Below are positions 1 to 6,029 of a stretch of DNA of 7,050 nucleotides, one piece after another. Location of the stretch: positions 1-7,050 of the forward strand of contig JAITMY010000040.1 in the NCBI GenBank assembly GCA_031290755.1, read 5' to 3'. Both the position numbers and the translations under genes were made by a program. A model generated the notes under the pieces. It worked only from the letters and a program-made list of their open reading frames with translations, searched no databases and was not told where the DNA came from. Position 1 is the first letter of the stretch. Every line of letters starts with the position of its first letter. The DNA comes from Prevotellaceae bacterium. Its GTDB lineage: Bacteria > Bacteroidota > Bacteroidia > Bacteroidales > UBA932.

Positions 1-1422
1 CAACAAACAGGCCTCAACACCGTGCTCACCCCCGCCTACTGGGAGCTGATTGAGCCAACGGAGGGCAAGTTTGACTTTGCCAGCATCGATGCGGCCATTG
101 ATAAGGCACGCGCCCACGACTTGAAGATTGTGTTCCTCTGGTTCGGCGCGTGGAAAAACAGCATGTCGTGCTACGCGCCGCTGTGGGTGAAGGAGAATTA
201 CAAAAAATATCCGCGTGCCATTACCAAATCGGGGCAAGCGCTGGAAATCATGTCGGCCTTCTCGCCCAACAACGTGGAAGCCGACCGCCGCGCGTTTGCC
301 GCGCTGATGGCGCACATCGCTAAGGTGGACGGCAAGGCACAAACGGTGGTGATGGTGCAGGTGGAAAACGAAATTGGTATGATTCCCGATGCCCGCGACT
401 ACTGCAAGGAGGCCAACGCGCTGTTCACTTCGGCGGTGCCCAAGCCATTGACCGACTACCTGACGGCCCACAAGCAGACCTTGCGTCCGCAGCTGCTGGT
501 TCGCTGGGGCAGCAACGGCTTCAAGACCGCCGGCACGTGGACGGAGCTGTTTGGCGAAGGGCTGGAAACCGACGAGCTGTTTATGGCGTGGCACTACGGC
601 GCGTTCGTGGAGGAGGTTGTCAAGGCGGGCAAAAAGGCTTACGCGCTGCCGATGTACCTGAACGCGGCGCTCAACAGCCGGGGCCGCAAGCCGGGGGCCT
701 ATCCGAGTGCGGGGCCGCTGGCTCACCTGTTGGATGTGTGGCGTGCAGCAGCACCGTCGATAGATTTTCTTGCGCCAGACATTTACGACCCTGGCTTTGC
801 GGACTGGTGCGGGCAGTACCATGTGGACGGCAATCCGCTGTTCATCCCCGAAATAAAGCTGTCGGACGACAACGCCGCCCGCGTGTTCTACGCCTTCGGC
901 GAGCACGACGCGATGGGGTTTAGCCCGTTCTCCATCGAAAATACGGGCAACCATCAGGCTTCGCCGATAGCCAAAAGCTTCGGCATCCTCCGGCAAATAC
1001 TGCCGTTGCTTATTTCCGCTCAGGGCAAGGGTAGCAGCTGCGGTTTTTGGTTCGACGGGGTCAACAAGGAGCGTACCGTAACCTTAGGCCGCTACCGCCT
1101 CACGGGACGGCATCTCTACACCTACGGCTGGGCGGCGCAATCCAAAGACGGCAGCACATGGCCCGAGGTAGGCGTGCTGGTGTTGCAGCTTGCCGACAAC
1201 GAGTTTCTGGTGGCCGGCACCGGCGTTGCCGTAACCTTCACCAACGCGCTCGATAACGGGATGACTACAGGGATTGGGGCGATAGACAAAGTCTCATTCG
1301 TGGATGGGAAGATGGTGCCGGAATGCAGGATGAATGGGGATGAGAGCCACCAAGGGCGGCACCTGCGCATAGAAGTGGGCGACTGGAACATTCAATACAT
1401 ACGGCTGTACGAGTACAAGTAG
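1..1422 (+). CDS. GH35 beta-galactosidase-like hydrolase with DUF5597 domain, 5' end missing
   Basis: Probable exo-acting glycoside hydrolase removing beta-galactosyl residues from plant polysaccharide side chains. The frame is open from base 1, with 473 residues visible, so the gene starts outside the window; the GTG at 22 lies inside the conserved barrel (GLNTVLTPAYWELIEP) and is not the start. Relatives are usually roughly 530-560 residues, so the signal peptide and first barrel strand are probably lost. Numbering from the first visible codon, the GH35 acid/base motif VQVENEIG places the acid/base at Glu124 (bases 370-372). The likely nucleophile is Glu284 in GNPLFIPEIK (850-852). The last 110 or so residues (from about GRYRLTGRHLYTYGW) form the DUF5597 beta domain. 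Cellvibrio Bgl35A, a characterised relative as I recall, acts on xyloglucan galactose, so the substrate here is uncertain. A gap of 117 bases with promoter-like signals separates it from the symporter gene, so it is probably the end of the preceding transcription unit. No frameshift or missing catalytic residue is seen. Confidence 0.92.
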   Translation, partial: QQTGLNTVLTPAYWELIEPTEGKFDFASIDAAIDKARAHDLKIVFLWFGAWKNSMSCYAPLWVKENYKKYPRAITKSGQALEIMSAFSPNNVEADRRAFAALMAHIAKVDGKAQTVVMVQVENEIGMIPDARDYCKEANALFTSAVPKPLTDYLTAHKQTLRPQLLVRWGSNGFKTAGTWTELFGEGLETDELFMAWHYGAFVEEVVKAGKKAYALPMYLNAALNSRGRKPGAYPSAGPLAHLLDVWRAAAPSIDFLAPDIYDPGFADWCGQYHVDGNPLFIPEIKLSDDNAARVFYAFGEHDAMGFSPFSIENTGNHQASPIAKSFGILRQILPLLISAQGKGSSCGFWFDGVNKERTVTLGRYRLTGRHLYTYGWAAQSKDGSTWPEVGVLVLQLADNEFLVAGTGVAVTFTNALDNGMTTGIGAIDKVSFVDGKMVPECRMNGDESHQGRHLRIEVGDWNIQYIRLYEYK

Positions 1423-1425
1423 CGC

Positions 1426-1461
1426 AAAATGTAACGTACAGGAAAGCGCTTGTTACATTTT
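1426..1461. repeat. Perfect 10-bp inverted repeat downstream of the GH35 gene
   Basis: AAAATGTAAC at 1426-1435 is the exact reverse complement of GTTACATTTT at 1452-1461, with a 16-base spacer. It begins four bases after the GH35 stop codon. As RNA it would form an AT-rich stem followed by one further T (a run of five T at 1458-1462), which could be a weak intrinsic terminator for the GH35 transcript and, by symmetry, a bidirectional one. Only two of ten stem pairs are G-C, so it is a poor terminator on stability alone. The alternative is a two-half-site operator for a dimeric regulator, since it lies directly upstream of the candidate promoter of the next operon. The repeat itself is certain; its role is not. 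Confidence 0.6.
1444..1451. promoter_or_regulatory. Candidate operator 1, AAGCGCTT palindrome
   Basis: AAGCGCTT is a perfect 8-bp palindrome inside the spacer of the larger inverted repeat and ends 13 bases upstream of the putative -33 element. CG-centred palindromes with an AGCGCT core are typical of LacI-family operators: the Bacillus cre site, and the xyl-box of Xanthomonas XylR for xylan genes, which I recall as containing TAGCGCTA. With its flanks it reads GGAAAGCGCTTGTT, close to cre. No LacI-type gene is visible in the window, so the assignment is inferred from sequence likeness, from position, and from the second copy at 1482. Confidence 0.4.
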
Positions 1462-1464
1462 TAC

Positions 1465-1495
1465 TTGCACAGCTGAAAATATAGCGCTAATATTG
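1465..1495 (+). promoter_or_regulatory. Candidate Bacteroidota sigma promoter of the symporter-xylanase operon
   Basis: TTG at 1465-1467 and TAATATTG at 1488-1495 are separated by 20 bases. This fits the Bacteroidota housekeeping promoter (TTTG or TTG near -33, TAnnTTTG near -7, spacer about 19-21); the -7 box matches five of the six defined positions. Transcription would start near 1500-1503, giving a leader of roughly 40 bases before the ATG at 1540. An alternative -7 at 1502-1510 (TAATTTTTG) has one base too many and no TTG at the right distance. The palindrome at 1482-1489 overlaps the first two bases of the -7 box, which would suit repression. Confidence 0.5.
1482..1489. promoter_or_regulatory. 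Candidate operator 2, TAGCGCTA palindrome overlapping the -7 box
   Basis: TAGCGCTA is a perfect 8-bp palindrome sharing the AGCGCT core with the site at 1444-1451; centre-to-centre distance is 38 bp. Its flanks (AATAT on the left, ATATT on the right) are also complementary if one extra base is allowed. Its last two bases are the TA of the putative -7 hexamer, so a bound protein would block polymerase. The core matches the XylR xyl-box of Xanthomonas as I recall it, which is relevant because the genes downstream are xylan genes. The regulator is not in the window. Confidence 0.45.
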
Positions 1496-1539
1496 CAGCC
1501 GTAATTTTTGATGTGAGTAAGCCTTAACAAGTACTAACT

Positions 1540-2949
1540 ATGACCTCTTTACAAAACAGCACTCAGGCAGAAGCCAAAGGCTTCTACAAGCTATCGTGGC
1601 GCGAACGCATTGCCTTCGGCTCGGGCGACTTGGCGCAGAACATCATCTACCAAACCGTTACCACCTACTTGCTGTTCTTCTACACCAATGTGTACGGGCT
1701 GAACCCCGCCATTGCAGCGGCCATGTTCCTCGGCGTGCGTATTGTCGATGCCATTTGGGACCCCATCGTGGGGGCGCTGATTGATAAGCACACTACCCGC
1801 TTTGGCAAATACCGCGGGTGGATGCTGCTGATGGCCGCGCCGCTAACCGTGCTGATGATTGCCTGCTTCATTGTTCCCGACTTTAGCGAAACCGGCAAGG
1901 TGGTGTACGCCTGCGCCACCTACGTGCTCCTATCTATAGTATATACGACGGTCAACGTGCCGTTCGGTGCGCTGAATGCCGCCCTCACGCGCGACCAGCA
2001 CGAAATCACCGTGCTCACCTCCACGCGCATGTGGCTGGTGAACGTGGCGCAGGTGGCCATTACCTACGGCGTGCCTACCCTTGTGATACTGTTTGCCGCC
2101 AACAAAACAATGGGTTCGCCCGCATCAAGCGGCGCGTGGCTGCTGGTTATCGTGCTCTACGGCATCATCGGGCTGGGGGCGCTGCTGTTCTCGTTTGCCG
2201 GCACCAAAGAGCGCGTGGTGATGTCCAAGGAAGACCAAAGCAAGGTGAAGTTCACCGACCTGTTTACGGAGGTGGTGCGCAACCGCCCGCTGCGCATAGT
2301 GTCGTTTATGTTCATCACGGCGTTTGCCACGATGGCCATTACCAACTCGGCGGGAACGTATTTTGTGAAGTATAATCTGGGCAGCGAAGGGCTGGTGGGC
2401 GCGTTCATGGTCATTTCGGCCATACCCGCGCTGATTATTTTACCGTTCATGCCGCTGCTTCGCAAGCGCTTGGGCAAAAAAGGGCTGCTGTACCTCTCGC
2501 TGGCCATTGCCTTTGTGGGGTTTGCAGGGCTGTTCATCGTGCCAGCCGAGAACGTTATCACCATTTTCATTTTCCAATTCATCCGCTCCATTGGCTTCGG
2601 CGTGGTGGGCGCGTTTATCTGGTCGCTCATCCCCGAAGCCATCACGTATGGCGAATGGCAAAGCGGCAAGCGGATTTCGGGCATTGCCAACGCGCTTATC
2701 GGGTTCTTCTTCAAGTTCGGGCTTGCGCTGGGCGGTTTTGTGCCGGGCATCGTGCTGTCATTAACCGGCTTCAACGCCGACATGCCCGTGCAAAGCGCCA
2801 CGGCGCTGTTCGGCATCAAGCTGCTGCTTGCCGCGCTGCCGGCGGTGCTGGTAGGCGTGCTGGCGCTGATAGTGTGGCGCTACAACCTCACGGATACGCA
2901 GCTCGTAGAGTACGGCAAAGAAATAGAAAACAGAAATCAACGTAGCTAA
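1540..2949 (+). CDS. GPH-family (MFS_2) cation/xyloside symporter
   Basis: Inner-membrane secondary transporter of the glycoside-pentoside-hexuronide:cation symporter family, here most likely importing xylobiose, short xylo-oligosaccharides or arabinoxylo-oligosaccharides. At 469 residues it has full family length, with many hydrophobic segments consistent with 12 membrane spans. The N-terminal part carries the family pattern WRERIAFGSGDLAQN (20-34). Asp70 and Asp74 in DAIWDP align with the MelB cation-binding pair Asp55/Asp59, and the loop DKHTTRFGKYRGW (82-94) is the family signature after helix 2. A charged central cytoplasmic loop begins near GTKERV (about 221), and IPEAITYGEWQSGKR lies in the C-terminal half. 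The ATG at 1540 is preceded by an A/T-rich leader without Shine-Dalgarno motif. It is first of four genes with gaps of 18, 7 and 22 bases. The closest functional parallel is Prevotella bryantii XynD, also directly upstream of a GH10 gene. The substrate is inferred from context, and the coupling ion (Na+ or H+) cannot be read. Confidence 0.94.
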   Translation: MTSLQNSTQAEAKGFYKLSWRERIAFGSGDLAQNIIYQTVTTYLLFFYTNVYGLNPAIAAAMFLGVRIVDAIWDPIVGALIDKHTTRFGKYRGWMLLMAAPLTVLMIACFIVPDFSETGKVVYACATYVLLSIVYTTVNVPFGALNAALTRDQHEITVLTSTRMWLVNVAQVAITYGVPTLVILFAANKTMGSPASSGAWLLVIVLYGIIGLGALLFSFAGTKERVVMSKEDQSKVKFTDLFTEVVRNRPLRIVSFMFITAFATMAITNSAGTYFVKYNLGSEGLVGAFMVISAIPALIILPFMPLLRKRLGKKGLLYLSLAIAFVGFAGLFIVPAENVITIFIFQFIRSIGFGVVGAFIWSLIPEAITYGEWQSGKRISGIANALIGFFFKFGLALGGFVPGIVLSLTGFNADMPVQSATALFGIKLLLAALPAVLVGVLALIVWRYNLTDTQLVEYGKEIENRNQRS

Positions 2950-2967
2950 CTAAATCCTATTTATCTT

Positions 2968-4074
2968 ATGAAAAACTCCATTACTATTGCTGTCGGCTGC
3001 GTGCTGCTGACGGCTTGCACCCACGCCCCCGCGACATTGAAAGACGCTTTGGCGGGGAAATTCTTAATCGGGACGGCGCTGAATATCCCCCTCATTGAGG
3101 GAACGGACACGCTGGGCGTGGCGGTGGTGAGGCAGCACTTCAACGCCATTGTGCCCGAGAACTGCATGAAAAGCATGTTCCTGCAACCCGAAGAGGGCAG
3201 GTTCTTTTTCGACGAAGCCGACGCCTACGTTGCCTTTGGCGAGGCCAACAAGATGTGGGTAACGGGGCATTGCTTAGTGTGGCACTCGCAAGCGCCGCAG
3301 TGGCTGTTTGTGGATAAAAACGGTAACGACGTATCGCGCGAGGTGCTGATAGAGCGTATGCGCACGCACATTACCACCGTGGTGTCGCGCTACAAAGGGC
3401 GCATCAAGGGATGGGACGTGGTGAACGAAGCCATCATGGACGACGGCACGTGGCGCCCCAGCAAGTTTTACCAGATAATCGGCGAGGACTTTATACCGCT
3501 TGCCTTCCAGTTTGCGCACGAAGCCGACCCCGACGCGGAGCTCTACTACAACGACTACTCCACCGCCATCCCTGCCAAGTGCGAGGGCATCGCGAAGGTC
3601 GTAAAAGCCATACAGGGAAAGGGATTGCGGATAGACGCCGTAGGTATGCAGGGGCATTTGACAATGGAGTTCCCGTCGGTAGAGCAATTTGAAGCAAGCC
3701 TGCTTGCCTTTTCAGCGTTGGGCGTTAAGGTGATGGTAACCGAGCTGGATTTGACGGTGCTGCCCTCGCCGCACAACTTCAGCGGCGCCGACGTGTCGGC
3801 TAACTTCGACTTTCAACAGGAGCTAAACCCATACGTGGACAGCCTGCCCGCCGCTGTGGCATTGGTGCACCAAAACCGCTACGTGGACTTCTTCAAGCTG
3901 TTCCTGAAGCATCAGGACAAGGTAACGCGCGTAACCCTGTGGGGCGTGAGCGACCGCGACTCGTGGCGCAACGGCTTCCCCATTCCCGACCGCACGGACT
4001 ACGCGCTGCTCTTCGACAGGAGCTACCAAGCCAAGCCGGTAGTGGAGGAGATAGTAAGGGCGGCAAAACAATAG
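2968..4074 (+). CDS. xynA: GH10 endo-1,4-beta-xylanase, lipoprotein
   Basis: Retaining endo-xylanase that cuts internal beta-1,4 bonds of the xylan backbone. Residues 1-17 form a lipoprotein signal (lysine at 2, hydrophobic stretch, lipobox LTAC with lipidated Cys17). The residues after the cysteine (THAPATLKD) lack the acidic cluster of the Bacteroidota surface-export signal, so the protein may face the periplasm rather than the cell surface (inference). The rest is a single GH10 barrel: NAIVPENCMK near 53-62, GHCLVWHSQ near 99-107, acid/base Glu154 in WDVVNEA, nucleophile Glu259 in VMVTELDLTVLP, and the C-terminal VTLWGVSDRDSW substrate-site tryptophans. At 368 residues it has the usual size of a small single-domain GH10, with no CBM. 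The start at 2968 lies 18 bases after the symporter stop and is the only start that keeps the signal. The product feeds the symporter and the two GH43 enzymes of the same operon. All catalytic residues are present. Confidence 0.97.
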   Translation: MKNSITIAVGCVLLTACTHAPATLKDALAGKFLIGTALNIPLIEGTDTLGVAVVRQHFNAIVPENCMKSMFLQPEEGRFFFDEADAYVAFGEANKMWVTGHCLVWHSQAPQWLFVDKNGNDVSREVLIERMRTHITTVVSRYKGRIKGWDVVNEAIMDDGTWRPSKFYQIIGEDFIPLAFQFAHEADPDAELYYNDYSTAIPAKCEGIAKVVKAIQGKGLRIDAVGMQGHLTMEFPSVEQFEASLLAFSALGVKVMVTELDLTVLPSPHNFSGADVSANFDFQQELNPYVDSLPAAVALVHQNRYVDFFKLFLKHQDKVTRVTLWGVSDRDSWRNGFPIPDRTDYALLFDRSYQAKPVVEEIVRAAKQ

Positions 4075-4081
4075 CTTTGCA

Positions 4082-6007
4082 ATGAGAAGCCTCTACCTCG
4101 TCGTTTTATCCCTTTTTGTAGAGCTGCCTTTGACGGCGCAGGTTGCCGACAACGGCGACGGGACGTTCACCAACCCCATCCTCTGGGCTGACTTCCCCGA
4201 CCCCGATGTTATCCGCAACGGCGACAAGTACTATATGGTATCCACCAGCATGTTTTACTTCCCCGGCGTTACGGTTATGGAGTCGTCGGATTTGGTCAGC
4301 TGGACAATTGCCGCCAATGCTATCGAAGCGTTCGACGCGCATCCGTACTACAACATGGACGGCGGCAACCGCTACGGGCGCGGGCAGTGGGCCACGAGCA
4401 TCCGCTACTTCAACAACCAATTCTACCTGCTCTTCACCACGCTCGACGAAGGTTCGTTCATGTGCACGTCGCCCAAGGCAAGCGGCCCGTGGGCTGTGCA
4501 CAAGCTCGATGCTTTTTTGTACGACCCCGGCCTGTTTGTGGATACCGACGGGCGCGTGTACGTCGTTCACGGCAACACCGAAATCAAGCTCACCGAGCTA
4601 ACGTCCGACGGGCTGCACGTGAAAGCCGCGGAGCAGCCCATCTACACGGCGCACCGCCGCGGGCTGGAGGGCAACCACTGCTACCACATCGGCAGCTACT
4701 ACTACATATTCTGCACCTACGGCGGGCCGTGGGGCAATCAGGTTTGCCTGCGCTCCCGCTCGCTGACCGGCCCTTTTGAGGAGCGCGTGGTGATGAATGA
4801 CCAAGCGAGCTACGCCGAAAAAGTGCTGCATCAGGCTTGCCTGATAGACCTGCCCGACGGCAGCTACTGGAGCATTATCTTTCAAGACCACGGGGGGCTG
4901 GGGCGCCTCCCGTTCTTAACTCCCGTAACGTGGACAGACCACTGGCCGGCGCTGGGCAACCCCTTTGACGGCAACGTCAGGCTCAGCAAGCCCATCCAAA
5001 GCTCGGAGGCCACCGCGTTCCCTACCTCCGACGAGTTCGATGCGCCCGCGCTGGCCGCCCAGTGGCAGTTCAACCACAACCCCGACAAGTCGAAATACTC
5101 GCTGACCGAGCGCAAGGGCTGGCTGCGCCTGCGCACAGCAAGCAAGACAGACTCGGCCATGCACGCCCGCAACACGGCGTGCCAGCGGATATTTGGCCCC
5201 CACAGCGTGGCCACTGCCAAGCTGGACATCTCAAAGATGCAGCAGGGCGACAAAGCAGGGCTGATGCTGCTGCAAGACCCCTGCGCCACGCTCGCCGTGC
5301 TGCGGTCGAAGAACGGCTACGAGCTGCAAGTGGCCGTCAACGAAAAGGCGGAAGCCTCCCTGCCCCTCAAGGCCCCCGTGCTCTACCTCCGCGCCGAAGT
5401 CAGCGGCATCTCCGACAAGGCGCACTTCTACTACAGCGTGGACGACAAAGCGTATGCCCCCATCGGCAGCGCATTCAAAATGGGCTACGCGCTAAGCATC
5501 TTCTGCGGCAACCGCTACGGATTGTTCAGCTACGCTACCGAAAAGCAGGGCGGATACGTGGACGTGGACTGGTTCCGCGTAAGCCACCGCCCGCTCTTCG
5601 ACCGCAGCAGCTGCGCCGAGCAGAGCATCGAAGCCGAGTACTTCGACCACCAGTATCGCTGCGAAGTGCGGCTCTCCGCGCAGAACACGGGCAACCGCAA
5701 TCAGGACGTCGCCTTTGAAGATGGCGGGCTGATTGCCTTTGACCGCGTGCAGGCAGGCGCCTCGGAGGTGAAGGCGGTGGAGCTCACGCTGGCCTGCTCG
5801 GCGCCCGGCAGCGCCATCGAGCTGCGCAACGCCGACAACGGGCGCCTGCTCGGCGCAATCGCCCTGCCCGACACGCAGGGGGCCTACGAAACGCTGCGCC
5901 TCGCGCTCAACGCGCCGTGGGCCTCCGCCAACCGGCTGGAGCTGATTGTCCGCAAGCGCCACAAGGCGGGCGTGGTGGCGCTGGATAAGATGAAGCTTTG
6001 CAAATAA
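4082..6007 (+). CDS. Exported GH43 beta-xylosidase / alpha-L-arabinofuranosidase with GH43 C2 and CBM6-like domains
   Basis: Inverting exo-glycosidase that removes arabinofuranose or xylose from (arabino)xylan fragments. Residues 1-19 look like a type I signal peptide with cleavage before Gln20 (LPLTA|QVAD); Glu14 in its hydrophobic part is unusual. The five-blade propeller spans about 23-312 with the GH43 triad: base Asp40 (DFPDPDVIR), pKa modulator Asp148 (YDPGLF), acid Glu196 (LEGNH, where many members have EGPH). From about 316 (SDEFDAP) to 500 follows the concanavalin-like beta-xylosidase C-terminal domain (GH43 C2), which usually lends a residue to the active site. Residues 515-640, starting SIEAEYF, resemble a CBM6. 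This order fits GH43 subfamily 12 as I know it; I cannot confirm the subfamily. It begins seven bases after the xylanase stop, without room for its own leader, so translation is probably coupled. There is no alternative in-frame ATG near the 5' end. It is probably periplasmic. Arabinofuranosidase versus xylosidase activity cannot be decided from sequence. Confidence 0.94.
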   Translation: MRSLYLVVLSLFVELPLTAQVADNGDGTFTNPILWADFPDPDVIRNGDKYYMVSTSMFYFPGVTVMESSDLVSWTIAANAIEAFDAHPYYNMDGGNRYGRGQWATSIRYFNNQFYLLFTTLDEGSFMCTSPKASGPWAVHKLDAFLYDPGLFVDTDGRVYVVHGNTEIKLTELTSDGLHVKAAEQPIYTAHRRGLEGNHCYHIGSYYYIFCTYGGPWGNQVCLRSRSLTGPFEERVVMNDQASYAEKVLHQACLIDLPDGSYWSIIFQDHGGLGRLPFLTPVTWTDHWPALGNPFDGNVRLSKPIQSSEATAFPTSDEFDAPALAAQWQFNHNPDKSKYSLTERKGWLRLRTASKTDSAMHARNTACQRIFGPHSVATAKLDISKMQQGDKAGLMLLQDPCATLAVLRSKNGYELQVAVNEKAEASLPLKAPVLYLRAEVSGISDKAHFYYSVDDKAYAPIGSAFKMGYALSIFCGNRYGLFSYATEKQGGYVDVDWFRVSHRPLFDRSSCAEQSIEAEYFDHQYRCEVRLSAQNTGNRNQDVAFEDGGLIAFDRVQAGASEVKAVELTLACSAPGSAIELRNADNGRLLGAIALPDTQGAYETLRLALNAPWASANRLELIVRKRHKAGVVALDKMKLCK

Positions 6008-6029
6008 ACCTATAAACCCAACAACCACT

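Noticed and set aside
22..24. GTG as the start codon of the GH35 gene
   Set aside because: The frame is open back to base 1 and the residues before the GTG (QQTGLNT) continue the conserved barrel motif, so the real start lies outside the window.
1502..1510. TAATTTTTG as the -7 element of the operon promoter
   Set aside because: It has one base too many for TAnnTTTG and no TTG occurs 19-21 bases upstream; the pair at 1465 and 1488 fits better.
1423..1539. Riboswitch or small RNA gene in the intergenic gap
   Set aside because: Only about 40 bases lie between the predicted transcription start and the ATG, and no known riboswitch core is recognisable. The palindromes fit DNA-binding sites better.
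2157..2819. 220-codon open frame on the minus strand inside the symporter gene
   Set aside because: It lies fully within a gene with clear family motifs. Its translation is low-complexity in Ser, Met, Pro and Asn with no recognisable domain, as expected for an antisense frame in G/C-rich coding DNA.
5062..5718. 218-codon open frame on the plus strand inside the exported GH43 gene
   Set aside because: It is rich in Arg, Ala, Gln and Pro, typical of an out-of-frame reading of C-ending codons. The main frame shows continuous GH43 C2 and CBM6-like sequence.
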